Source: Patescibacteria group bacterium
GTDB lineage: Bacteria; Patescibacteriota; Microgenomatia; Levybacterales; UBA12049
Direction of reading: 5' to 3'
Length of the DNA stretch: 13,477 nucleotides
Assembly (NCBI GenBank): GCA_023473785.1
Contig: JAMCYD010000007.1
Span: forward strand, 1-13,477
Below the pieces are notes generated by a model. That model ran no database searches. It saw nothing but the letters and a program-made list of their open reading frames with translations, and had not been told where the DNA came from. Each line of letters opens with the position of its first letter. The first letter of the stretch is position 1. Positions 1-6,306 of this stretch are shown here, piece by piece. Both the position numbers and the translations under genes were made by a program.

Positions 1-511
1 ACCTCATTGCTTTTCTAATATCTTCTAAGGCTTCTTTTTGTCCTTTCCATTCTTTTAGCTTTACCCATTTGCCCGGCTCATTTTTTTTGTAATTTTCAAA
101 AAAATATTTTAACTCGTCTTTGGTTTTGTCCGGAATATCCGACACATCATTATAGTCTTTAAACTTTGGATCGACTTTGACCATTGGGACCGCGATAATT
201 TTATTATCGACCCCCGCTTCATCTTCCATCTCAAGCATTCCGATTGGACGTGAAGGAATTACGACACCCGGGACAACGGGTTTGCTTGATAAAACCAAAA
301 CATCGACCGGATCGCCGTCATCCGCTAAAGTATTTGGTATAAATCCATAGTTGAAGGGGTAATTCATCTCTGTATAAAGAAATCTATCGACAAAAATCAT
401 GCCCGAGTCTTTATCGAGTTCATACTTTACCGAAACGCCTTGCGGAATTTCGATAAAAACGTTTATCTCCTCCGGCGGATTCTTCCCCGCTGATAATTTT
501 TTAATATCCAT
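1..511 (-). CDS. ppa: Inorganic pyrophosphatase (family I), cut at its C-terminus by the window edge
   Basis: Hydrolyses cytosolic pyrophosphate to two phosphates and so pulls nucleic-acid, tRNA-charging and nucleotide-sugar reactions forward. The frame reads from an ATG at 509-511 to the edge with no stop, giving 170 residues. Family I enzymes in bacteria are about 175 residues, so only a few are probably missing. Visible family features are EIPQG at 21-25, Y30, the YPFNYGFIPNT block at 51-61, and the metal-binding signature DGDPVDVLV at 65-73. Further acidic residues lie around 94-102 and a WKG block at 155-157. It starts 22 nt after the gyrB stop, so co-transcription with gyrB is likely. 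There is no good Shine-Dalgarno. A TAAAAT at 518-523 would place a start of transcription on the ATG itself, but that may be chance in AT-rich DNA. Family assignment is secure. Confidence 0.95.
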   Translation of the reverse strand, partial: MDIKKLSAGKNPPEEINVFIEIPQGVSVKYELDKDSGMIFVDRFLYTEMNYPFNYGFIPNTLADDGDPVDVLVLSSKPVVPGVVIPSRPIGMLEMEDEAGVDNKIIAVPMVKVDPKFKDYNDVSDIPDKTKDELKYFFENYKKNEPGKWVKLKEWKGQKEALEDIRKAMR

Positions 512-533
512 ATTATAATTTTATTCTCAAGTA

Positions 534-2507
534 TTAAATATCCAGGGTTGCCATTTTCGCGTTACTTTGTATAAAGTGTTTTCTAGGCGGAACTTCGTCG
601 CCCATAAGCATAGTAAATACCGCATCCGCTTCCTCAGCGTCTTCTGTCATAATCTGTTTTAAAATTCTGTTTGCCGGATTCATTGTAGTTTCCCAAAGCT
701 GCTGGGGGTTCATTTCCCCCAGACCTTTGTATCTTTGGATATTAATAATATTTTTTGCGCCTTTTGCCCTAATTGATGCAATATTTTTATCTTTCTCTTC
801 GTCAGAATATGCATATTGTATGTCTTTTCCAGCTTGGAGTTTATACAGAGGCGGTTGGGCGATGTATAAAAATCCCTGTTTTATGACTTCGGGCAGGTGT
901 CTATAGAAAAATGTCAAAATGAGTGTCTCAATATGCTCACCGTCTACATCCGCATCAGTCATAATGATAATCCGATGATATCGAAGTTTTTCAAATCTTA
1001 TGTTTTCTCCAATGCCTGCGCCAAGAGCAATAATCAGATTTTTCAGTTCTTCGTGCTCTATTATCTTATCAAGTCTTGCCCTTTCTGTATTTAGTATTTT
1101 TCCGCCTATTGGCAGAATCGCCTGAAATTTTCTGTCTCTCCCCTGCTTGGCACTGCCTCCTGCTGAATCTCCTTCTACTATATATAGTTCTGAAACTGCC
1201 GGGTCTTTTTCTTGACAGTCTGCAAGCTTTCCGGGCAGAGACGAGCCCTCAAGCGCTCCTTTTCGAAGGATTGCCTCCTTGGCGGCTTTGGCTGCAAGTC
1301 TTGCTTTGGCTGCCAAATATACCTTCTCAAGTATTCTTCGCCCTTCAGAGGGATTTTCTTCAAAAAAAGTAGTTAGTCCTTCCTTGACAATAACTTGAAC
1401 CAGGGGTTGAATTTCCGCGTTGCCCAATTTTCCTTTAGTTTGCCCCTCAAATTGAATTTTGTCCTGAGGCATTTTGACAAAGACAACAGCAGTTAAGCCT
1501 TCCCTTGTGTCGTCTCCTGTGATTGAGTCTTCTTCGTTCTTGAAGCTTCCAATTTTTTTCCCATAATCATTAATGGCCCGAGTCAGTGCCATTCTAAATC
1601 CTGTCAGATGAGTTCCGCCGTTTATTGTATTGATGACATTTACATAACTTTCTACGTTTTCCGAATAGCCATTGTTGTAGGCAAGCGCGACTTCAACCTC
1701 TACCTCCCCCTCTTGTTTTTTTATAAATATTACTTTATGAAGCGGATCTTTGTTCTCATTTAGTCTTGAAACAAGCGATGTTATCCCTCCTTCAAAATAA
1801 TAATGGGTTTCTTTTTTCTGTCCATGTCTTAAATCGTAGAAATGAAAATAAAGACTTGGGACAAGATAAGCCCGCTCTCTTATGGTTTTTTTGATGACAT
1901 CAAAATCAAACTCTAGCGTCGAGAAAATCTTTTCATCCGGTAGGAATGTTATGGTAGTCCCGGTCTTAATAGTCGAGTTTATATCAGAAAGCGGATCGCT
2001 TGATTTGCCAACTTCTACAACTTTCGTTTTCGGCGCTCCCCTTTCGTATTCCTGTCTGTAGATTTTGCCATCTCTTTTTACTTCTGCCCAAAGCCACTCT
2101 GAGAGCGCATTGACGACAGATGATCCTACACCATGCAGTCCGCCGGATATTTTGTAAGCAGAGCCTCCGAATTTGCCGCCGGCATGAAGCTTGGTCATTA
2201 CTATCTCAAGCGCCGATTTTTTGTAGGCAGGCATGATATCAACCGGAATTCCCCGTCCGTCATCTACTACAGTTGCGCTTCCATCGTCGTTTAAGACTAT
2301 CCAGACATTTTTTGCAAACCCGGCCAATGCTTCATCCACCGCATTGTCTATAATTTCCCGAAGTGTTTCATGAAGTCCGATTACATCGGTTGAGCCGATA
2401 TACATTCCCGGTCTTTTTCTGACCGGTTCCAAGCCTTCCAAAACTTGAATATGCTCTGCAGAATAGTCTGATTTAGGGGCCTTAGTTTTCTCTATCTTCT
2501 TCGCCAT
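534..2507 (-). CDS. gyrB: DNA gyrase subunit B (type IIA topoisomerase ATPase/TOPRIM subunit)
   Basis: The ATPase subunit of gyrase, which pairs with GyrA to introduce negative supercoils. The 657 residues form a complete GyrB of the short type, without the extra domain of the E. coli protein. In order: GHKL ATPase with EIIDNAVDEA (E51 catalytic, N55 Mg-binding), DDGRGIP at 82-88 and GGLHGVGSS at 122-130; transducer with QTKGKLG at 356-362 (K358 contacts ATP); TOPRIM with EGDSAGG at 445-451 and DADVDG at 518-523; and the QRYKGLGEMN block at 591-600. The residues after DADVDG read EHIETL, where family members usually have SHIRTL or AHIRTL. No gyrA is in the window, so ParE is formally possible, but the sequence is GyrB-like. 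There is no Shine-Dalgarno before the ATG. An extended -10-like TGaTAAACT sits just upstream. Confidence 0.96.
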   Translation of the reverse strand: MAKKIEKTKAPKSDYSAEHIQVLEGLEPVRKRPGMYIGSTDVIGLHETLREIIDNAVDEALAGFAKNVWIVLNDDGSATVVDDGRGIPVDIMPAYKKSALEIVMTKLHAGGKFGGSAYKISGGLHGVGSSVVNALSEWLWAEVKRDGKIYRQEYERGAPKTKVVEVGKSSDPLSDINSTIKTGTTITFLPDEKIFSTLEFDFDVIKKTIRERAYLVPSLYFHFYDLRHGQKKETHYYFEGGITSLVSRLNENKDPLHKVIFIKKQEGEVEVEVALAYNNGYSENVESYVNVINTINGGTHLTGFRMALTRAINDYGKKIGSFKNEEDSITGDDTREGLTAVVFVKMPQDKIQFEGQTKGKLGNAEIQPLVQVIVKEGLTTFFEENPSEGRRILEKVYLAAKARLAAKAAKEAILRKGALEGSSLPGKLADCQEKDPAVSELYIVEGDSAGGSAKQGRDRKFQAILPIGGKILNTERARLDKIIEHEELKNLIIALGAGIGENIRFEKLRYHRIIIMTDADVDGEHIETLILTFFYRHLPEVIKQGFLYIAQPPLYKLQAGKDIQYAYSDEEKDKNIASIRAKGAKNIINIQRYKGLGEMNPQQLWETTMNPANRILKQIMTEDAEEADAVFTMLMGDEVPPRKHFIQSNAKMATLDI

Positions 2508-2515
2508 TACAACTT

Positions 2516-2524
2516 AGTTTATCA
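2516..2524 (-). promoter_or_regulatory. gyrB: Possible extended -10 promoter of gyrB
   Basis: On the minus strand the sequence TGaTAAACT ends 8 nt before the gyrB ATG, which would start transcription about 2 nt before the codon. No convincing -35 is seen; the hexamer 17 nt upstream is TGGAAT. This is a weak match on its own and is listed because the same geometry recurs at other genes here. Confidence 0.35.
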
Positions 2525-2526
2525 AA

Positions 2527-2564
2527 GTTAGGCGTATAATTCCAGTAGTGAATTAAAGCCTAAC
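2527..2564. promoter_or_regulatory. Two-part perfect dyad upstream of gyrB
   Basis: Outer arms GTTAGGC (2527-2533) and GCCTAAC (2558-2564) are perfectly complementary. Inside them lie TAATTC (2537-2542) and GAATTA (2550-2555), also perfect, with a 7-nt loop. It sits directly upstream of the candidate gyrB -10. It could be an operator for a dimeric regulator or a hairpin ending transcription from the upstream gene, but no run of T follows the stem on the minus strand. The role is unknown. Confidence 0.5.
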
Positions 2565-2567
2565 TGC

Positions 2568-2680
2568 GATCCCGAGTGCAATCGAGGGAGCAAAATCAGC
2601 CAACGATTTCCAGTGGCTTTTTAAGCGAATGACGTAGATCCTGGTGCTATCGAAGGAACAAAAAATTCCAAGGGTTTCCA
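2568..2680. repeat. Two diverged direct copies of a 44-45 nt non-coding sequence
   Basis: Copy A at 2568-2612 and copy B at 2637-2680 both run from GATCC to TTTCCA and share blocks such as gGTGC/AGTGC, ATCGA, GGAnCAAAA and TTTCCA in the same order. By eye they agree at about three quarters of positions. They fill most of the 184-nt gap between gyrB and the next gene. They look like remnants of a dispersed or mobile non-coding repeat. No ORF, target duplication or terminal inverted repeat is evident. Confidence 0.5.
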
Positions 2681-2691
2681 AAGGAAGAAAA

Positions 2692-3327
2692 TTATTTCTT
2701 CCTAACTTTTTTTGGCTTATCCCTTTTTTCATTAACTGGAGGATTAGTTTCAGGAATTATATCAGGATTAATCGCTGGGGGGGCAGTTAAGCCCAATCTT
2801 CTGTTTAGTCTGTCAGTATATGCAGACCACGAATCTCTTATTCCTTGCACAATCTTGTCATATCTAGTAATTATTCTTTCGCTAATCTTTATAATCTCCA
2901 ATAATTCTTTGTCAGCCTTATCCAATTCTAAAGAATTACTGCTATCTATTTTAAGAAAATTATGTACGTATTTTTTCCTTAATTCATTAAAATCAGATAA
3001 GTCTTGGATCATATCCTTTTTGTCTGGGAAATCGTAATTCTTGAGTTTCTCAACAATATTGCCTAAGGGCTCATCTTTTCTTTCATTGCTTCCTGCATAA
3101 AATATAGTTGCGTTTAATTCCGTATATGTAGTTAGGTAAACAATTGTTCTGAGATTTTCGAGGATATGAAACGCCAAATAATCTACAGTATTCGCATATA
3201 TTAAAGTAGCTGAAAGCATACCTGATATATTAGATTTATCTTGGTCACGGGCAGCTTTAATTAAACTTTTTTTAAATTCAAAATTTTCGTGATAAAAAGG
3301 GATAAATTGAGCAATGTCTGTCTTCAT
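2692..3327 (-). CDS. Helical protein with a HEPN-like RxxxxH motif, function unknown
   Basis: 211 residues, not confidently recognised. Residues 1-165 appear helical and soluble. Residues 114-123 read NELRKKYVHN, which contains R117 and H122 in the R-x4-H spacing of HEPN-superfamily proteins, many of which are RNases in toxin-antitoxin or defence systems. The preceding hydrophobic helices (about 35-68) and the 140-160 helix fit a HEPN-like bundle. The last 30 residues (182-211) are proline-rich, then basic, and probably disordered. No nucleotidyltransferase or antitoxin partner lies beside it, which weakens a toxin reading. It has a strong promoter of its own with transcription predicted to start at the ATG. 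The HEPN call is a motif-level inference only. Confidence 0.75.
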   Translation of the reverse strand: MKTDIAQFIPFYHENFEFKKSLIKAARDQDKSNISGMLSATLIYANTVDYLAFHILENLRTIVYLTTYTELNATIFYAGSNERKDEPLGNIVEKLKNYDFPDKKDMIQDLSDFNELRKKYVHNFLKIDSSNSLELDKADKELLEIIKISERIITRYDKIVQGIRDSWSAYTDRLNRRLGLTAPPAINPDIIPETNPPVNEKRDKPKKVRKK

Positions 3328-3333
3328 TAGCAG

Positions 3334-3362
3334 ATGATAATCCTATGGGTTTATTTTGTCAA
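3334..3362 (-). promoter_or_regulatory. Strong sigma-70 promoter, predicted leaderless start
   Basis: A perfect -35 TTGACA (3357-3362), a 17-nt spacer and a -10 TATCAT (3334-3339) lie on the minus strand. Counting 7 nt from the -10 gives +1 at 3327, the A of the ATG of the HEPN-like gene. No Shine-Dalgarno could be present in such an mRNA. Confidence 0.75.
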
Positions 3363-3404
3363 CAATTATAATGTTCAAAACCAAATTTCAAATTTATTTC
3401 GATG

Positions 3405-4223
3405 CTATATATTAGAAGAGATAATTTTGAAACAATCGCCCTGGGATATACCTATCCCATATTGAAAACCATCTCCTTGCTCATTGGCTGAAGTTAGCGG
3501 TAGATCTACTTTAAATTCTTTTTTTGAATCAAAATCGTATTGTTTTCCATCAAGCTGAAAAGAAAGGACAGGGTTTAGTATTAGAGTAGATGATTTCTTG
3601 TTGGGGAAAACTGGAGAGATTGTAAAAGTAATAAACTTATCAAGAGATGCCCTATGAATTGATCTATCAAATTGTAAACTGTTATTACCTCCGCGACCAT
3701 AAAGTCTTACTGTGCTTAAATCACCATCAAGGATGTTGATTCTATAGAATGTGTCAGGTGCGGCTCCAGTTTTATCACCATAACTTAAATATAGAGTAGG
3801 ATTTTTACCATTGTCTGTTCTATCTAATAGAGAAAAATAAATTTGAGTTTCAAAATCTGCATTGTGTTTATTCTTAGACCACATAAACCATGAGGGGAAA
3901 GCAGGATTGTCCGGACAGTAATAGCCCTCTTTGTTTGGAGAGGTTTCGTAAGCAAAAATCCAATTATCAGTATTGAATCCATTATTATTCTCTTCCTTTT
4001 TGTTGGCGTCTCCCAACACGTCGATTTTTGGTTGGTTAAATACTTGTAGCGATTGAGATTGAATTGCTTGTAGTTTTTGATTTGTTTGCACTTGTAGGCT
4101 GTTAATATTTCTGTTAGAGATAGTTGTCGAACCAAGATACGAACCTATAGCGGCAATAATTGCTATTATTACCATAGATAAATTATTGGGCTTACCGGTT
4201 ATTAGTCGTTTTAAAAATTTCAT
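3405..4223 (-). CDS. Signal-anchored surface protein of unknown function
   Basis: 272 residues, family not recognised. A short basic N-terminus (KFLKRLITGK) is followed by one hydrophobic segment at about 15-35 (LSMVIIAIIAAIGSYLGSTT), typical of an uncleaved signal anchor with the rest outside the cell. Residues 40-65 are Q/N/S-rich and possibly coiled. The remainder (85-272) alternates hydrophobic and polar residues like a beta-sandwich, with many aromatic and Gly/Asn turns. The only two cysteines I see, C103 and C264, could form a disulfide closing the domain. No catalytic motif is seen. It is flanked by a 311-nt AT-rich gap upstream and its own promoter candidates, so it is probably a single-gene unit. 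A ligand-binding or adhesion role is possible but unsupported. Confidence 0.75.
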   Translation of the reverse strand: MKFLKRLITGKPNNLSMVIIAIIAAIGSYLGSTTISNRNINSLQVQTNQKLQAIQSQSLQVFNQPKIDVLGDANKKEENNNGFNTDNWIFAYETSPNKEGYYCPDNPAFPSWFMWSKNKHNADFETQIYFSLLDRTDNGKNPTLYLSYGDKTGAAPDTFYRINILDGDLSTVRLYGRGGNNSLQFDRSIHRASLDKFITFTISPVFPNKKSSTLILNPVLSFQLDGKQYDFDSKKEFKVDLPLTSANEQGDGFQYGIGISQGDCFKIISSNI

Positions 4224-4534
4224 ACAGTTATTTTAGTCCTATATTATAGAAATAGAACTAAATTCAGAATATGATAGCTTGGGCACAGTGTCAACTGTTA
4301 ATATATCTATCAAAGCCACTCAACATTTTTTTTAGCTTCAATTTTACCTCGAAAAATACTCATTTTTTTGCCTCAGGATACAAAATTTATGTTTTAGCTT
4401 TAGAATTAGAATATTTTATTTACTCTAATACTAGTTAATTTTTTGATATAGTTATTTAATTTAATTTGCAGTATTTTTACAAGAATTTATTGGTTAACTT
4501 TAAAACCAAATTTTCCAGAGTCAGTCTGGGATTT
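4224..4534. other. 311-nt AT-rich intergenic region with promoter candidates
   Basis: There is no credible ORF. Near its low end are two minus-strand promoter candidates for the surface protein. One is TTCTAT-N16-TAAAAT (4230-4257), with predicted +1 on the ATG. The other is TTGACA-N17-TATTCT (4266-4294), with predicted +1 near 4259. A perfect TATAAT also occurs at 4243-4248. The TTGACA overlaps an ACAGT-N4-ACTGT dyad (4285-4298). The centre (4320-4500) is very AT-rich with T runs and holds nothing else I can name. Confidence 0.5.
4515..4529 (-). terminator. Weak hairpin after the RSH-like gene
   Basis: The arms CCAGA and TCTGG with a 5-nt loop lie just after the stop codon of the HD hydrolase gene on the minus strand, followed by AAAATTTGGTTTT. 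The stem is short and the T run does not directly follow it, so termination here is only a possibility. Confidence 0.25.
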
Positions 4535-5215
4535 CTAGAAGTTTCTTAATTTAAGAGCTGCGATGGCTTTATTTATCTCTTCTAGCAAATGTTGTGTTTG
4601 AGTAGGGTATTTTCCTTCGGCACGCCTGAAGATCGGGATTAAAATCTCCTGTGTTTCTGTTATTTTTTGTTCCGGAGTTTTCTCCCCTCTTTTTGGAAAG
4701 AAAGTTCTTAGGTTATGCAGCCTGTCTGCCATCTTAATAAGCAGTGCTTCTTCGGAAGCATTTCTCAAGCGGTCATACTTTACTGCTTTTGCCTGTTTTT
4801 TATCCTTTACTTCTACCCCATCAATATAAGGTTCTGTTAGTGACTGCACCATTTCTGCAGTTTCCGGATAAAAAATACGAGAAATCAGCTCAGCGCTAAA
4901 TGCAGTAAATCTTGCAGGCCTTAATTTGGTTGGATTTCCAAAGATCGCCGTATCTTCCAGAGAATCGTGTAAAAGGGCTGCGCAAATAACAGAAGCATCT
5001 CTAATACCGCATTCATCAAGTAAGATTAAGCTTACGCTTCGGGGGTGCTCGAAATATCTTTCTCCGCCAATTCTTCTCTGTCCTCTATGGGCATATTTAG
5101 AAAGCTGGTAGGCAAATTCTATTCTAGTTTTATCCTCTTGGGAAAAAGGAAAAAGCCGGGCTTCAAAAGTGTCCCAGTTTTCTTTTGGAGACGGAGGTAC
5201 TTTTTCAGGCGACAT
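4535..5215 (-). CDS. Stand-alone RelA/SpoT-type HD hydrolase, probable small alarmone hydrolase
   Basis: 226 residues with the HD domain of the (p)ppGpp hydrolase family and no room for a synthetase domain. Motifs: YAHRGQRR at 41-48 (H43), FEHP at 56-59 (H57), ALLHDSLEDT at 80-89 (HD pair H83/D84 and the catalytic ED at 87-88) and KMADRLHNLR at 161-170 (D164, N168). H43, H83, D84 and D164 are the expected Mn ligands. By family knowledge it would remove the 3'-pyrophosphate of (p)ppGpp. MESH1-like enzymes can also act on NADPH, so the substrate is inferred. It lies 65 nt after the FemAB gene but has its own extended -10 promoter in that gap, so it can be expressed separately. There is no Shine-Dalgarno. 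Confidence 0.85.
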   Translation of the reverse strand: MSPEKVPPSPKENWDTFEARLFPFSQEDKTRIEFAYQLSKYAHRGQRRIGGERYFEHPRSVSLILLDECGIRDASVICAALLHDSLEDTAIFGNPTKLRPARFTAFSAELISRIFYPETAEMVQSLTEPYIDGVEVKDKKQAKAVKYDRLRNASEEALLIKMADRLHNLRTFFPKRGEKTPEQKITETQEILIPIFRRAEGKYPTQTQHLLEEINKAIAALKLRNF

Positions 5216-5224
5216 AGTAGTGGG

Positions 5225-5253
5225 ATTCTATCAAAGAAGAGGCAAAAAAACAA
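5225..5253 (-). promoter_or_regulatory. Extended -10 promoter of the RSH-like gene, near-leaderless
   Basis: TTGTTT (5248-5253), a 17-nt spacer, and TAGAAT (5225-5230) preceded by TGa make an extended -10 promoter. The predicted +1 is near 5218, 3 nt before the ATG, leaving no space for a ribosome binding site. Confidence 0.6.
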
Positions 5254-5280
5254 ACTATGGGGTTCAAAAACAATAGGTAT

Positions 5281-6306
5281 TTAGAGGTTTCTTCTAAATT
5301 TTCTCACAGTTTCAACTGCATAATTCAAAAGGTATTTAGGATAATTTAAGATCAAATCCTGGGCATGCAGGTATTCCACATCTTCTCCGCCGAAGCCGCG
5401 CTTGAAAAGTGATAATCCGTGGAATCTGTGTTTTTCCTTATCAGTTGGTGATACGCCCCAGAAATTATAGCGGGTCATACCGCGTTTTTTGGCTTCCAAA
5501 ATCGCCTGCCATTGAATTAGATACGCGCCGGGGTATTTACGTCCTTCATCCGTTGACGCTCCATAATGATAGACCGCCTCACTGCCGTAAAAAATTACGA
5601 AAGCCTGGGCAAGAAGTTTTTTCCCCATTCGTGCTTTATACAAAAGTGCCGTATCGTTTTGGGCAAATACTTTAAATTGTTCGTAAAGATATTCATAAGA
5701 GAAAGGAACAAATTTTTGCCGTTTGGAAGTCTGAATTTGCAGGTCATAAAATCCTCTGATTTCTCGTAGATCTTTTGTGGCTGTCACTTCAATTCCCAAA
5801 GACAGAGCTTTTTTAATCTCGTATCTTGTAGTTTTTCTCATGTTTGCCAAGAGTTCATCTTCGGGTTTTGTGATATCAAGCTGAGAGGTCAGCTCCGCGT
5901 GAAGATGGATTGGCGCATTGATGAAACCATTGTCTTTGAAGATTTTTTTTGAAAAATCATCCGATAGAAGTTGCGGTCTGACTCTTACGAAAGCGCAGTC
6001 GTTTAATATTGCGATCTTTTTTGTTTCCCTAACAAAAGATTTGACAAGAGAAGAATTTTTCCAATCAATAATTGGTCCGCCGGGAACAGTCAGATACTTT
6101 CCTCTTTTTGCATCCTCAACAATCGATAGCATTACTCCTGTTATCTTTTTCCCTTCGTAGAATCCTGTTCTTCTGATAGTTTTGCCAAGGTTCTTATGAA
6201 ACTCGCCCCAATACCAGGAATGCAAAAAATTAGCATCTCTATGTTTTTCAATAAAATCTTTCCATTCCTTCTCTTGGATAACTTCTTTTATGCTGATTTC
6301 AGACAT
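5281..6306 (-). CDS. FemAB-family aminoacyltransferase (peptidoglycan bridge type)
   Basis: 341 residues, full length for the family. Members use aminoacyl-tRNA to add amino acids to lipid II or related envelope precursors at the inner face of the membrane. Two GNAT-like halves are visible. The N-terminal half has SWYWGEFHKNLG at 30-41 and VPGGP at 74-78. The C-terminal half has NMRKTTRYEIKKA at 155-167, YHYGAS at 246-251, KYPGAYLIQWQAI at 257-269 and GLSLFKRGFGG at 297-307. The conserved blocks read through without interruption. It overlaps the end of the aminotransferase gene by 19 nt. A Shine-Dalgarno AAAGGA (6314-6319) sits 7 nt before the ATG, fixing this start. It is the last gene of a four-gene envelope operon. 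The acceptor and the amino acid added cannot be read from the sequence. Confidence 0.9.
   Translation of the reverse strand: MSEISIKEVIQEKEWKDFIEKHRDANFLHSWYWGEFHKNLGKTIRRTGFYEGKKITGVMLSIVEDAKRGKYLTVPGGPIIDWKNSSLVKSFVRETKKIAILNDCAFVRVRPQLLSDDFSKKIFKDNGFINAPIHLHAELTSQLDITKPEDELLANMRKTTRYEIKKALSLGIEVTATKDLREIRGFYDLQIQTSKRQKFVPFSYEYLYEQFKVFAQNDTALLYKARMGKKLLAQAFVIFYGSEAVYHYGASTDEGRKYPGAYLIQWQAILEAKKRGMTRYNFWGVSPTDKEKHRFHGLSLFKRGFGGEDVEYLHAQDLILNYPKYLLNYAVETVRKFRRNL

Noticed and set aside
897..1372. Short plus-strand ORFs within gyrB (65 and 98 codons)
   Set aside because: They are shadows of the gyrB TOPRIM-coding region, with no homology-like features.
2598..2618. Plus-strand terminator AGCCA-N11-TGGCT followed by TTTT
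   Set aside because: No plus-strand gene lies upstream to terminate, the stem is only 5 bp, and it falls within the diverged repeat.
2568..2680. CRISPR array or transposon end
   Set aside because: There are only two diverged copies, with no regular spacers, terminal inverted repeats, target duplication or transposase nearby.
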